Of a stretch of 64,000 bases of DNA, positions 7,560 through 16,597 are shown piece by piece. Position numbers and translations under genes: made by a program. The notes under the pieces are model-generated. The model had not been told where the DNA came from. It searched no databases and worked only from the letters and a program-made list of their open reading frames with translations. The stretch is taken from positions 126,814 to 190,813 of the forward strand of contig BNCN01000013.1 of NCBI GenBank assembly GCA_014656495.1. The letters are read 5' to 3'. This DNA comes from Comamonas sp. KCTC 72670 (GTDB lineage Bacteria > Myxococcota > Myxococcia > Myxococcales > Myxococcaceae). The stretch's first letter is position 1. Every line of letters starts with the position of its first letter.

Positions 7560-9089
7560 TCAGGGCACCGGAATGCCTGTCAAGGTGAGGATGGCCTTCA
7601 AGTCGTCGTCGGTGAAGAAGAGTCCGCCGCCGACGAAGAAGTCGCGGCCAGCCACCAGGCGGCGGGTCGCCAGGTCCCGCTGCTGCGCGTTGAGCATGTC
7701 GTCCATGCCCGCGATCAAATAGAGGTGATCAATGGGCTGGGCGCGGATGGCGGCGCGCAGCCGCGGGTAGCGCAGCTCATCGTCCGCGAAGTTGAAGGCA
7801 TCCAGTTGGAAGCGCAGCGCGTCGTTGAAGAAGTGGAGGTCGGTGCCCACGCCGCCCGTGGACTCGATGAGGCCCACGCGCAGCGTGGCGAAGTACCAGC
7901 GCTTGGCGAACTGCGCGCTGATCTTGAGGCTCTCGCGCGTCACCTTGCGCGTCTGCACCACGGGGTCGCCTTCGGACGGCGGGTTGTTCTGCACCACCTC
8001 CGTCGTCACGGTGCCGCGCGGGTCGTCCACCAGCTCCAGCAGGTAGAACTTGTCCGGCTTGGGGATGAGCCGGACGGAGAAGATGTTCTTCGAGTTGCCC
8101 TGCGCGGCCAGGTACGTGCTCTGGATGCCGATCTCCGCCTGGAGGTCCGTCAGGCGCGAGGCGAAGCGGGACACGTCCTGCACGGTCTCGCGCAGCTCGC
8201 GGCCCACCGTCTCGTCGGCCAGCAGCACGCCCGCGGCGCCCTCCCCTTCCTTCACCTTGCGGGTGATCTCCTCCAGGTTGCTCAGCGTGCCGTCCAGCTT
8301 CTTGAGCGTGTCCTTGACGCTGGCGACCGTCTCCTTCACGTCGCCCTCGTTGCTGCCCACCATGTTCTTCACGCTCGCGAGCACCGTGCGCACGTCGCGG
8401 GTGATGAACTCGATGTTGTCGACGATGCGGGAGATCTCCGCCTGATTCCCCTGCGTGATGCCGCGCACGTCCTGGGAGATGCCCTCCACGTTGCCGACGA
8501 TGGTGTCCAGGCGGTCCGCGTTGCGGCGCACCGTGGCGTCCACGGAGTCCGACAGCCGCACCAGGTTCTCCACGATGCGCTGGAGCGAACCGGCGCCGCG
8601 CTCGCCGCCGAGCACCTCGCGCAGCGCCCCCGTCACCTCCTGGATGTCGGCGGTGATCTGCGACAGCGACTCGAAGACGGCCTCCATGCCCTGGGTGTCG
8701 ATGACGCGGCGGATCTGCCCGCCGCTCTCCAGGTGGGGCGCGCCTTCCGTGCCGGGGTTCAGGTCCAGCAGGTAGTCACCCAGCAGGGACTCCGAGCGCT
8801 TGGTGACGACCGCGTCCTCGCGCAGATCCACGTCGTTGCGGATCTTCAGCCACACCTTCGCCCGGGTGCCCTCCAGAGAGATGCCGTCAATCTCGCCCAC
8901 GGGGATGCCGGCGATCTGCACGCGCCCGCGCACGGCGAGGCCCGAGGCATCCCGGAAATAGGCCCACACCCTCGTGGATTCGCTGTCGCTCAAACCACCT
9001 TTGCGAGCGAACAGGACGAAGGTGACGAGAAAAGCCCCCGCCGCGATGACCAGCAGGCCCACACGGAAGGGCGTGACGAGCTTCTTCAC
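7560..9089 (-). CDS. mlaD: MlaD/MCE-domain lipid transport protein with long periplasmic coiled coil
   Basis: A 509-residue protein with one N-terminal membrane anchor (about 5-27, PFRVGLLVIAAGAFLVTFVL) followed by an MCE domain (about 38-115, GLAVRGRVQIAGIPVGEIDG, then DLREDAVVTKRSESLLGDYLL). A long helical stretch (about 150-320) with repeated heptads suggests a tunnel-like oligomer as in PqiB/LetB-type MCE proteins. The C-terminal 170 residues look beta-rich and end near GGGLFFTDDDLKAILTLTG. It would collect phospholipids for the MlaFE transporter encoded next to it. GTG at 9089 is preferred because GGAG lies nine bases upstream; ATG at 9140 is possible. E. coli MlaD is only about 180 residues. 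Confidence 0.9.
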   Translation of the reverse strand: MKKLVTPFRVGLLVIAAGAFLVTFVLFARKGGLSDSESTRVWAYFRDASGLAVRGRVQIAGIPVGEIDGISLEGTRAKVWLKIRNDVDLREDAVVTKRSESLLGDYLLDLNPGTEGAPHLESGGQIRRVIDTQGMEAVFESLSQITADIQEVTGALREVLGGERGAGSLQRIVENLVRLSDSVDATVRRNADRLDTIVGNVEGISQDVRGITQGNQAEISRIVDNIEFITRDVRTVLASVKNMVGSNEGDVKETVASVKDTLKKLDGTLSNLEEITRKVKEGEGAAGVLLADETVGRELRETVQDVSRFASRLTDLQAEIGIQSTYLAAQGNSKNIFSVRLIPKPDKFYLLELVDDPRGTVTTEVVQNNPPSEGDPVVQTRKVTRESLKISAQFAKRWYFATLRVGLIESTGGVGTDLHFFNDALRFQLDAFNFADDELRYPRLRAAIRAQPIDHLYLIAGMDDMLNAQQRDLATRRLVAGRDFFVGGGLFFTDDDLKAILTLTGIPVP

Positions 9090-9194
9090 CTGTTGTGACT
9101 CCGAGCGCGACCGGCCGGGCGGGACTCTAGCGTTTTGCATCCCGAGTGCCACAAATTCGTGCGGCGCCCGGGCCTCGCCTGCCCCACGGCCACG

Positions 9195-9974
9195 TCAGTT
9201 CTTCCCGAACCACGTCTCCAGGAACACCTTCACCGCGGGGTGCTCGGACTCCCGGAGCTGCTCCGGCGTGCCGTTGGCGACGATGACGCCCTTGGAGAGG
9301 AAGGCGATCTGGTCCGCCACGTTGAAGGCGGAGGAGATGTCGTGGCTGATGACCACGCTGGTGACGCCCAGCTCCCGCTGCGCGGCGAGGATCATCTCGT
9401 CCACGTAGTCAGTGGTGATGGGGTCCAGGCCCGTGGTGGGTTCATCATAGAGGACCACCTTGGGGTCCATGACGATGGCCCGCGCCAGCCCCACCCGCTT
9501 GCGCATGCCGCCGGACAGGTCCGCGGGGAACCGGTCCTCCACGTCCCGCTTCAGGCCCATCAAATCCAGGCGCGCCCGGACCTTCTGGCGGATGACGTCC
9601 TCCGGATCCTTCGTGTGCTCCCGCAGGGGGAAGGCCACGTTCTCGAAGACCGTCATGGAGTCGAACAGCGCCGCCGCCTGGAACACCATCCCGAAGGTGT
9701 TGCGCACCTTCTGGAGCGCCTCCACACCCATGGGGACGATGTCCTCCCCGTCGATGATGACCTTGCCGCTGTCCGGCTTGAGCAGGCCGATCATGTGCTT
9801 CATCAGCACCGTCTTCCCGGAGCCCGAGCCCCCCAGGATGACGCAGGTGCTGCCGGCGGGCACCGTGAGGTTGATGCCGGTGAGGACCTTGTGGTCGCCG
9901 AACGTCTTGTGCAGGTCCTCGACCTGGATCATCGGCCGGGAGGCCGCGGGGGACCTGGAGGCCGGGGGCGACAT
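9195..9974 (-). CDS. mlaF: ABC transporter ATP-binding protein, MlaF-type
   Basis: A 259-residue ABC ATPase with Walker A GGSGSGKTVLMKHM (about 48-61), Q-loop VFQAAALFDSMTV, signature LSGGMRKRVGLARAI (about 150-164), Walker B KVVLYDEPTTGLDP and switch His in VVISHD. The FQAAALFDSMTVFENVAFPL segment is characteristic of the MlaF/Ttg2A branch rather than importers with substrate-binding proteins. The ATG at 9974 overlaps the mlaE stop (TGATG). Together with MlaE and MlaD it should move phospholipids between inner and outer membranes. MlaB and MlaC are not seen here. Confidence 0.93.
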   Translation of the reverse strand: MSPPASRSPAASRPMIQVEDLHKTFGDHKVLTGINLTVPAGSTCVILGGSGSGKTVLMKHMIGLLKPDSGKVIIDGEDIVPMGVEALQKVRNTFGMVFQAAALFDSMTVFENVAFPLREHTKDPEDVIRQKVRARLDLMGLKRDVEDRFPADLSGGMRKRVGLARAIVMDPKVVLYDEPTTGLDPITTDYVDEMILAAQRELGVTSVVISHDISSAFNVADQIAFLSKGVIVANGTPEQLRESEHPAVKVFLETWFGKN

Positions 9975-10789
9975 CAGAAGAAGAGCACGCCGATCATGAA
10001 GTCGAGGATGAAGATGGACAGCGCGCTGGCCACCATCGCCTCGGTGGTCGCCTGCCCCACGCCCTTGGCGCCGCCCGAGGCGTTGAACCCCTTGAAGCAG
10101 CAAATAAGCGCCACGGACAGGCCGAACACGGCGCCCTTGATCAACCCCTGGAACACGTCCTCGGGCGCCAGCCACTGCTGGGTGCGCGAAAGGAACGTGC
10201 CGGGAGAAATCCCCAGGCCGCCCACGGCCACCACGTAGGCGCCCCCCATGCCCATGGTGTTGAAGAGCATGGTGAGGGCGGGAACCATGAACAGCCCCGC
10301 GAGCACCCGGGGGACCAGCAGGTACTGCACCGGGTTGACGGCCATGGTCTCCAGGGCGTCCACCTGCTCGGTGACGCGCATGGTGCCCAGCTCGGTGCAC
10401 ATGGCGGAGCCGGCGCGCATGGTGACCATCAGCGCGGAGAACACGGCCGCCAGCTCGCGCGTCAGGGTGAGCGCCACGGTGGGCCCCACCAGGCTCTCCG
10501 CGTCGAAGAGCTGGAAGGCCGTGGACGTCTGGAGGGCGAAGACCATGCCGGTGAACGTGCCGGTGAGCGACACGATGAAGATGGAGCCCACGCCCACGAA
10601 GTCCAGCTGGGCGAAGAGGTTCGCCAGCCGGAAGGGGCGCCGCACGCTCCAGCGGAACACATCCAACCCCATGGTGAAGATGCCACCCAGGGTGCTGACC
10701 ACGTCGATGAGCCCCTGACCGAAGCTCGTGACGGCCTGGGTGAGGAGCCCGGGCTCGCGCGCCGGCTTGGTGGGGGTCTGCATGGTCAT
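9974..10789 (-). CDS. mlaE: MlaE-family ABC transporter permease
   Basis: A 271-residue membrane protein of the MlaE/YrbE family: SIFIVSLTGTFTGMVFALQT, then ELAAVFSALMVTMRAGSAM, the conserved ELGTMRVTEQVDALETMAVN loop, and several hydrophobic helices to the C-terminus (SALSIFILDFMIGVLFF). It forms the transmembrane part of the lipid transporter with MlaF. The ATG at 10789 is preferred; in-frame opening extends to 10831 but adds only basic, unconserved residues. First gene of the mlaEFD operon, divergent from the zinc-ribbon gene at 10954. Confidence 0.92.
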   Translation of the reverse strand: MTMQTPTKPAREPGLLTQAVTSFGQGLIDVVSTLGGIFTMGLDVFRWSVRRPFRLANLFAQLDFVGVGSIFIVSLTGTFTGMVFALQTSTAFQLFDAESLVGPTVALTLTRELAAVFSALMVTMRAGSAMCTELGTMRVTEQVDALETMAVNPVQYLLVPRVLAGLFMVPALTMLFNTMGMGGAYVVAVGGLGISPGTFLSRTQQWLAPEDVFQGLIKGAVFGLSVALICCFKGFNASGGAKGVGQATTEAMVASALSIFILDFMIGVLFF

Positions 10790-10953
10790 GCGTTCGGCGT
10801 TACTCTTATGGCGGCCCGGAGGCCGGCACAAGACCCAGGGAGGCAGGCGACGAAGACACTTCCTCCCGCGGAAGCGATGCCGTTATGTTCCGCGCCCCTT
10901 TACTCCCATGCCCGGTGGCCTTCCGCGCCGGGCAGAGAAACAGACGAACGAAC

Positions 10954-11532
10954 ATGGCAACTCATAAGGTCGGCGGCGAGGTGGATGCACTCTGTACCCG
11001 CTGCAAGCTCACGCTCGCGCACACCATCCTGGCGATGGTGGGAACGAAGATTGCCCGGGTGCGCTGCAATACCTGCGGGGGTGACCACGCCTACCGCGGG
11101 GCCCCTGGCGTGACGGATCGCCCCTCGTCCTCCAGCACCACCCGCACGGCGCGCGCCTCGAGCAGCAGCTCCCCGAGCAAGGCGGAGAAGATCATCATCT
11201 CCTTCGAGGAGCAGCTCGCCGGGAAGGACGTGGCCAGCGCGCCCCGCTACAGCCCCAAGGACACCTACCGGGTGGACCAGGTCATCCAGCATCCCACCTT
11301 CGGCACGGGCTTCGTGACGGCGGTGCGCGGCGACAAGGTGGACATCACGTTCCGGGGTGACACCAAGACGCTGGTGCACGGCCGCGGCGGCGCTCCCGCC
11401 GAGAAGCCCGTCTTCAGCCCGCCCGTCCGGCAGACGACCGGCCCCGCGGACAAGCCGCAGCCCGTCAGCGAGGACGCCGAGCAGCTGCCGATCCCTTCGG
11501 ACGAAGAGCTGTTCCCGTCTTCGGGAGACTGA
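10954..11532 (+). CDS. Zinc-ribbon protein with UvrD-type Tudor-like domain
   Basis: A 192-residue cytoplasmic protein. Residues about 8-40 form a zinc ribbon with two CxxC pairs (DALCTRCKLTLAHTI and VRCNTCGGDHAYRG). A Ser/Thr-rich linker follows. Residues about 95-150 contain YRVDQVIQHPTFGTGFVTAV and KVDITFRGDTKTLVHG. That HPxFGxGxV pattern is the one seen in the C-terminal Tudor-like domain of PcrA/UvrD helicases, which contacts RNA polymerase. The C-terminus is acidic and Pro-rich. No helicase domain is present. A nucleic-acid or RNA-polymerase-associated role is inferred. ATG at 10954 is chosen as the start of the first recognisable strand. The next gene begins 33 bases downstream. Confidence 0.72.
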   Translation: MATHKVGGEVDALCTRCKLTLAHTILAMVGTKIARVRCNTCGGDHAYRGAPGVTDRPSSSSTTRTARASSSSSPSKAEKIIISFEEQLAGKDVASAPRYSPKDTYRVDQVIQHPTFGTGFVTAVRGDKVDITFRGDTKTLVHGRGGAPAEKPVFSPPVRQTTGPADKPQPVSEDAEQLPIPSDEELFPSSGD

Positions 11533-11565
11533 CTCCGCCGCGAATCTCCAGGAGGGGCACCGACG

Positions 11566-13026
11566 ATGAGACTGCGTGCACTGCCCCTCCTCCTGTGGTG
11601 GCTCGCCATGCCCCTGGCGAGCACGGCGGCGACGCCCCAGGCCCGGGTGTCCTGGCGACCTGAGCGCATCGTGCTCGGCCGGGACACCCAGGTGGCCATC
11701 CAGGTCCAGGTGCCAGGCGGTGCGGGCTCGGTCCACGCCGCGGCATCGTCGGGGTCCTTCGTTTCGGACCGGGTGGACGGCGGCGCCGTCCGCGCGTTCC
11801 AGTGGCGGCCCCCCCCGGAGCGGTATCCCCAGGTGGCGGTGCTCCTCTTCTGGGCGGAAGGCGCCAGCCCGGGTGCGCCGCCGTGGGTGACGGTGGCACG
11901 GCTTCCGTTGGTGGGGCAGACCGAGCTCGACGTGGTGACCGCCGCCGGGGCGAACGTCGAAGTCGAGGTGGCGGAGCGCCGCTTCGGTCCGGTCCGGGCG
12001 AATGGCCGGGGAAAGGCTCGCGTCCCCGTCGAAGTGCCTCCGGGCGTCCGTCGCGCGCGGGTGCTCGCCACGCGGGAGACGCTGCGCACGGATGCGACGG
12101 TGCCGCTGGATGCGCCTCCGGAGTCCCCGCTCGCGGTGGCGCTGACCGCACGGCCACTGCCCGCGAGTGACGGCGGATGGCTGCTGGTGGCGGGACCTGC
12201 GCCGCTGCGCGCGGAAGACGTGACAGTGGCGGCGGACGGCGCGACGGCGCGGATGGCGCCTCCGCATCTGCCCGCTGGCAATACGGACACGCGAGCGGAG
12301 ACGCGTCGGAGCCGCGAAGAGGCGGACTCCTCAAGCACGCGTTCGGAGACGCCAAGGGCCTTCGCGGAGGATGTGCTTCGTTATCGCGTGGTCCCCGTGC
12401 CAGGCGCCACGCAGGTGGACGTGCGCGTCGAGCGTCCGGGCCCGCCACGTAAGGGCGTCGCGAAAGCCAGCGTCAGCCGAGTCTCCGCGCCTGTCGCGGC
12501 GGGGACTTCAAGCGGCGGCGACGCATGGCAAACGTCGTACTTCCTTCTCGCGGGTGGCGTGGTGGCCGGAGGCTCCGATGCCGGCCCCACGGGCGGAGTG
12601 GGCGTCACGGTGCTCACGCCGCTGTGGCATCAGCGCCTGGCCGCGGAACTGGAAGTGGGCGTTCGGACCGCGAGCGACGACACCTCCGTGGCCGTGGCCG
12701 GCGCGACGCGCTCCCAGGTTCTGGCCCTGCCCATCCTGCTGTCAGTCCGCGCTGAGCTTTTCAAACGGGCCGGCTTCTCGCTCCATGGCCGCGCCGGTGG
12801 AGGCCCCATGCCCGTCCACCACTACCGCTCCAGCGAGCTTCATGACGAAGTGAAGGAGAGCAAGCTCCGAGGCATGGGGTTCCTCTCCGTCCAGGCCAGC
12901 TACCGCTTCGGTCGATGGAGCGCGCTGGCGGAGGCCCGCGGGGCCTGGGCGCCGGTGCGAACCCCCTGGCTGGACACCCAGCTCGGCGGCCTCGCCGTGT
13001 ATCTCGGGGCGCGCTTCCAGCCGTGA
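11566..13026 (+). CDS. Exported protein, likely with C-terminal outer-membrane beta-barrel
   Basis: A 486-residue protein with a Sec signal peptide (MRLRALPLLLWWLAMPLAST, cleaved near AAT). The N-terminal half has Ig-like beta segments (RIVLGRDTQVAIQVQVPGG) and long Arg/Ala/Pro-rich stretches. The C-terminal part (about 320-486) alternates hydrophobic and polar residues (HQRLAAELEVGVRT, RFGRWSALAEARGAW) and ends in VYLGARFQP. An aromatic near the C-terminus suits an outer-membrane barrel. A ribosome-binding AGGAGG lies 11 bases before ATG. No family recognised. It follows the zinc-ribbon gene and converges with the pseudouridine synthase gene. Confidence 0.75.
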   Translation: MRLRALPLLLWWLAMPLASTAATPQARVSWRPERIVLGRDTQVAIQVQVPGGAGSVHAAASSGSFVSDRVDGGAVRAFQWRPPPERYPQVAVLLFWAEGASPGAPPWVTVARLPLVGQTELDVVTAAGANVEVEVAERRFGPVRANGRGKARVPVEVPPGVRRARVLATRETLRTDATVPLDAPPESPLAVALTARPLPASDGGWLLVAGPAPLRAEDVTVAADGATARMAPPHLPAGNTDTRAETRRSREEADSSSTRSETPRAFAEDVLRYRVVPVPGATQVDVRVERPGPPRKGVAKASVSRVSAPVAAGTSSGGDAWQTSYFLLAGGVVAGGSDAGPTGGVGVTVLTPLWHQRLAAELEVGVRTASDDTSVAVAGATRSQVLALPILLSVRAELFKRAGFSLHGRAGGGPMPVHHYRSSELHDEVKESKLRGMGFLSVQASYRFGRWSALAEARGAWAPVRTPWLDTQLGGLAVYLGARFQP

Positions 13027-13060
13027 GCAAGGTGCGGGTCCCGCGACACCGCGCCGGGGC

Positions 13061-13759
13061 TCAACTCACAGCGGCGCGAAGCAGCTCCCGAGCCCGTGCC
13101 ATGTCCGAGGGCATCGGAGCCTCCACGGCGCGAGCCGGCACCCCCTGAAGCGCGGGCCACTCCACGCGAGCGGCATGCAGCGGCGTCCGCGCCAGCACCA
13201 CCGTGTCCCCTCCCCCGCCCAGGTCCTTCTCGGCCAGGGGCGCCTCGCGCCCGTACTGGTGGTCCACCATCAACGGGTGCCCCAGGGACAGGAGGTGGAC
13301 GCGAATCTGGTGCGTGCGCCCCGTCAGGGGCTCCGCCTCCACCAGCGACGCGCGCTCGAACGTCTCCACTGGCCGCACCCGGGTGCGCGAGGCCTTGGCC
13401 TCCGCCTCCCCGGGCCGAGCCACGCGCATGCGCCCCTTGCGCGCGGCCACCAATGGCGCATCCACGAGCTGGGGCGCCTCCACCCGGCCCTCCACCAGCG
13501 CCAGGTAGCGCTTGCGCACCTTGCCCGTCTCGAAAGCCCCGGAGAGCGCCCGGTGGACCTGGGCATCCAGCGCGAAGACGAGGGCCCCCGAGGTGTCCCG
13601 ATCCAACCGGTGCACCACGAAGACCTTCTGTCCCCGCTGCGTCTCCAGCAACTCCCGGAGCGAGGGCCCACCCTCGCGTCCGGGAATGACGAGCATGCCG
13701 GGTGGCTTGTCCACCACGAGCACGCCCCCGCCCTCGAAGAGGATGCGGACGTCGGTCAC
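13061..13759 (-). CDS. RluA-family pseudouridine synthase
   Basis: A 232-residue catalytic domain of the RluA/RluC/RluD type. The signature HRLDRDTSGALVFA (about 50-63) carries the catalytic Asp; GRTHQIRVHLLSLGHPLMVD (about 156-175) is the second hallmark, and the N-terminal VLVVDKPPGML fits the fold. No S4 RNA-binding domain is present, so it resembles RluA or TruC rather than RluC/D. Target RNA cannot be assigned. Start GTG at 13759 overlaps the stop of the upstream M16-like gene (GTGA); it is last in a six-gene minus-strand operon. Confidence 0.92.
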   Translation of the reverse strand: MTDVRILFEGGGVLVVDKPPGMLVIPGREGGPSLRELLETQRGQKVFVVHRLDRDTSGALVFALDAQVHRALSGAFETGKVRKRYLALVEGRVEAPQLVDAPLVAARKGRMRVARPGEAEAKASRTRVRPVETFERASLVEAEPLTGRTHQIRVHLLSLGHPLMVDHQYGREAPLAEKDLGGGGDTVVLARTPLHAARVEWPALQGVPARAVEAPMPSDMARARELLRAAVS

Positions 13760-15225
13760 TCGTACTCCGACGCCGGGACCACGGTGATGGGCCCCAGGCC
13801 CTTGAGCTGCTTCTTCACCACGTCGGCCTTGCCCAGCACCACCACCGCGGGCGGCTGCGCGAAGCAGTACTTCTTCGCCACCGCGAGCACTTCCTTCGGC
13901 GTCACGGCGCGCAGCCGATCCCGGAACTTCTCCACCCAGTCATCCCCCAGCCCGTGCAGCCGGGCCTCGGCGATGCTCCCTGCGATGGACTCGTTCGTCT
14001 CCGTGCGCAGCGGATAGAGGCCCGCGAGGTACGACTGGGCGTCCGCCAGCTCTCGCGGCTTGAGCCCCTTCTCCCGGACACTGGCGATCTGCGCCAGCGC
14101 CACGTCGATAATCTCCCGCGTGGACTCCGTCTTGGTGAACGTGGACAGCGCGAACACGCCGCCCGCGTTCATCGAGTCGAACCATGAGCTGACGCCGTAC
14201 GTGAGGCCGCGGTTGACGCGAATCTCGTTCATCAGCCGCGACGTGAAGCCGCCGCCCAGCGCGATGTTCATCGCCGTGGCCGGGAAGTAGTCCGCGTGCC
14301 CCATGCGCATGCCCGGGCCGCCCAGGCGCACCTGGGACTGCGTCTGGTCCGGCTTGTCCACGATGAGCACCCGCCCGCCCTGGGCAATGCCCTTCGGCGC
14401 GGGGAGCTCCATCGGCGCGTCCGGTCCGCCCGTCCACCCCGCGAACGCCTCTTCCGCGGCGGCCGCCACGCGGTCCGGGGGCATGGCGCCCACGACCACC
14501 AGCATGGCCACCTTGGGCCCGATGCGCTCCTCGTGGAAGCGCACCACGTCCTCCCGGGTGAACGTGCGCACGGACTTCGACGAGCCGCCCACGTCGTGCC
14601 CGTAGGGATGGTCGCCCCAGAGCGCGCGGACCATGGCCCGGTCGGCGATGATGGACGGGTCGTCCAGGTCATTGGCGAAGTGCGCCAGCTCGCGCTCCCG
14701 GGCGTCGTCCACCTCGGACTGGGGGAACGTCGGCTCGCGCACCAGCTGCCCCATCACGCCGAGCATCTGCACGAAGTGCTCGGCCGGCGTGGTGAGGGAC
14801 AGCGACAGCGTGTCCTCGCTCACGCCCACGCTCAGGCTGGCGCCGACGAACTCGACGGCCTCGTCGATGGCCTGCGCGTTCAACCGGCGCGTGCCCCGGC
14901 GCAGCAGGCGGGCGGTGAAGTCCGCCAGGCCGTGCTTGCCCTCGGGGTCGGTGGCGCTGCCCGCGCGGATCACCAGCCGCGCGGACACCAGGGGCAGCGG
15001 TCCACGCTCCGCGGCGATGACCTTCAAGCCGCTGGACGTGGTGCGCTCATGCAGCGTGGGGAGCGTCAGCGCGCTCGCGGTGTCGCGAGTCCCGCGCTTC
15101 GGCGGGGCCTTGCGGGAGGCCGCGGACTTGCGCGAAGGCGCGGCCTTGGGGGCCGGTGCTGCTTTGAGAGCGGACGTCACGCGGCGGACGGCGGCTTTCG
15201 AGGACGAACTCTTACGTGAGGCCAT
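13756..15225 (-). CDS. M16-family peptidase-like protein lacking the HxxEH zinc site
   Basis: A 489-residue protein with two M16 halves. The place of the zinc motif reads EGKHGLADFTARLLRRGTRR (about 98-117), so HxxEH is not present and the protein should be catalytically inactive. The remaining pattern (INEIRVNRGLTYGVSSWFDS near 335, ALSTFTKTESTREIIDVALA near 360) is normal M16 C-domain. The first 45 residues are a Lys/Ala/Ser/Arg-rich tail of low complexity. No signal peptide. The partner with an intact zinc site lies 31 bases upstream at 15257-16570. The pair resembles the two-subunit arrangement of mitochondrial processing peptidase. The stop overlaps the pseudouridine synthase start. Confidence 0.9.
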   Translation of the reverse strand: MASRKSSSSKAAVRRVTSALKAAPAPKAAPSRKSAASRKAPPKRGTRDTASALTLPTLHERTTSSGLKVIAAERGPLPLVSARLVIRAGSATDPEGKHGLADFTARLLRRGTRRLNAQAIDEAVEFVGASLSVGVSEDTLSLSLTTPAEHFVQMLGVMGQLVREPTFPQSEVDDARERELAHFANDLDDPSIIADRAMVRALWGDHPYGHDVGGSSKSVRTFTREDVVRFHEERIGPKVAMLVVVGAMPPDRVAAAAEEAFAGWTGGPDAPMELPAPKGIAQGGRVLIVDKPDQTQSQVRLGGPGMRMGHADYFPATAMNIALGGGFTSRLMNEIRVNRGLTYGVSSWFDSMNAGGVFALSTFTKTESTREIIDVALAQIASVREKGLKPRELADAQSYLAGLYPLRTETNESIAGSIAEARLHGLGDDWVEKFRDRLRAVTPKEVLAVAKKYCFAQPPAVVVLGKADVVKKQLKGLGPITVVPASEYE

Positions 15226-15256
15226 GAGTAGAGGGCTTTCCTTTTCCGGTCCGGGC

Positions 15257-16570
15257 TCAGGCTTCGGTGGACGTGGGGACCAGGGTCACCACGGAGCGGG
15301 CCTCGGGCGCGAAGTACTTCGCGGCCACGGCCTTCACCCGGTCGTTCGTGATGGACGCGTAGGCGGCGGGGAGCGTGAGCACGCGGCGCCAGTCACCGAG
15401 CAGCGCCTCGTAGTGGCCCAGGGCGTGGGCCCGGCCGTTGTTGGTCGCCAGCTCCCGCATGTGGTCCGAGCGCAGGTTGTTCTGGGCCTTCTGCAGCTCG
15501 CGGTCGGTGATGCCCTCGCGCGCGATCTTCTCCAGCTCGGCGTACAGCGCGGCCTCCACCTTCTTGGGGTCGGAGTCCGGCTTCAGCGCCAGGTAGAAGA
15601 GGATGGTGCCCGGGTCGATGCGCCAGCTCCAGTCCAGCATCAGCGACACCGCCAGCTTCTGCTCGTACACCAGGGAGCGGACCAGCCGGCTCCCCTCGCC
15701 CTTCGTCAGGACGTACTGGATGACGTCGAGCACGAAGGTGTCTTCGTCCCGGGCCGCGGGGCCGCGGAAGCCCAGCATCAGCGCGGGCGACTGCGCGGGG
15801 TGACGGACCTCGGCGCGGCGCTCCCCCTTCTGCTCCGGCTCCGAGTTGAGCACCGAGGCGGGCGCGGGGCCGCGGGGGATGTTCCCGTAGTACTTGCGCA
15901 CCAGCGCCAGCGTCTTCTTCGGGTCGATGTCCCCGACGATGTAGAGCACCGCGTTGTTGGGGGCGTAGTAGGTGCGGAAGTACTCCTGACAGTCCTCGCG
16001 GCGGATGGCCTCGATGTCCGCCATCCAGCCGATGACGGGCCAGCGGTACGGGTGCGCCTTGTAGACGAGCGTGCCCAGCTCCTCGTCCATGATGCCGGTG
16101 ATGTCGTTGTCCACGCGGACGCGGCGCTCTTCCTTCACCACCTCGCGCTCGCTGGTGAGCGTCTCCTGGGAGATGCGCAGCGAGCGCATCCGGTCCGACT
16201 CCAGGTCGAGCACCGTCTCCAGCGCGTCCGCGGAGAAGTCGTCGTAGTACACCGTCAAGTCGTTGGACGTGTACGCGTTGGAGCGGCCGCCGCTGGACTC
16301 CAGCGTCTTGTCGAACATCTTGGGGCCGTACTTCTTCGCCCCGTTGAACATCATGTGCTCGAACAGGTGGCTGATGCCGGTGATGCCGGGCCGCTCGTTG
16401 CGGCTGCCCACCTGGAACACGGTGTAGAGGCTGACGACGGGGGCCTGGTGATTGGCCAGGAGCCGGACCTGGAGGCCGTTGGGAAGGGTTGCCTCGTGGA
16501 CGTCGAACAGGGACTCGAGAGCGGGGTCCGCCACGCGAGTGGGTGCTTTGCTCGGGGAAGCCTTGGGCAT
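15257..16570 (-). CDS. M16-family zinc metallopeptidase, active subunit
   Basis: A 437-residue protein with the inverted zinc motif in GISHLFEHMMFNG (HxxEH, about residues 66-70) and the downstream Glu ligand region LTSEREVVKEERR (about 140-152). The C-domain has the R-Y-type element TKGEGSRLVRSLVYEQKLAV. No signal peptide or membrane helix, so it is probably cytoplasmic or needs another route. It most likely forms a heterodimer with the inactive M16 protein encoded next. Its ATG is 27 bases after the response regulator stop, so it shares the operon of the pseudokinase and regulator; a functional link is only inferred. Confidence 0.92.
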   Translation of the reverse strand: MPKASPSKAPTRVADPALESLFDVHEATLPNGLQVRLLANHQAPVVSLYTVFQVGSRNERPGITGISHLFEHMMFNGAKKYGPKMFDKTLESSGGRSNAYTSNDLTVYYDDFSADALETVLDLESDRMRSLRISQETLTSEREVVKEERRVRVDNDITGIMDEELGTLVYKAHPYRWPVIGWMADIEAIRREDCQEYFRTYYAPNNAVLYIVGDIDPKKTLALVRKYYGNIPRGPAPASVLNSEPEQKGERRAEVRHPAQSPALMLGFRGPAARDEDTFVLDVIQYVLTKGEGSRLVRSLVYEQKLAVSLMLDWSWRIDPGTILFYLALKPDSDPKKVEAALYAELEKIAREGITDRELQKAQNNLRSDHMRELATNNGRAHALGHYEALLGDWRRVLTLPAAYASITNDRVKAVAAKYFAPEARSVVTLVPTSTEA

Positions 16571-16597
16571 AGGTCCCCGAACCTAACCAGAGCGTGG

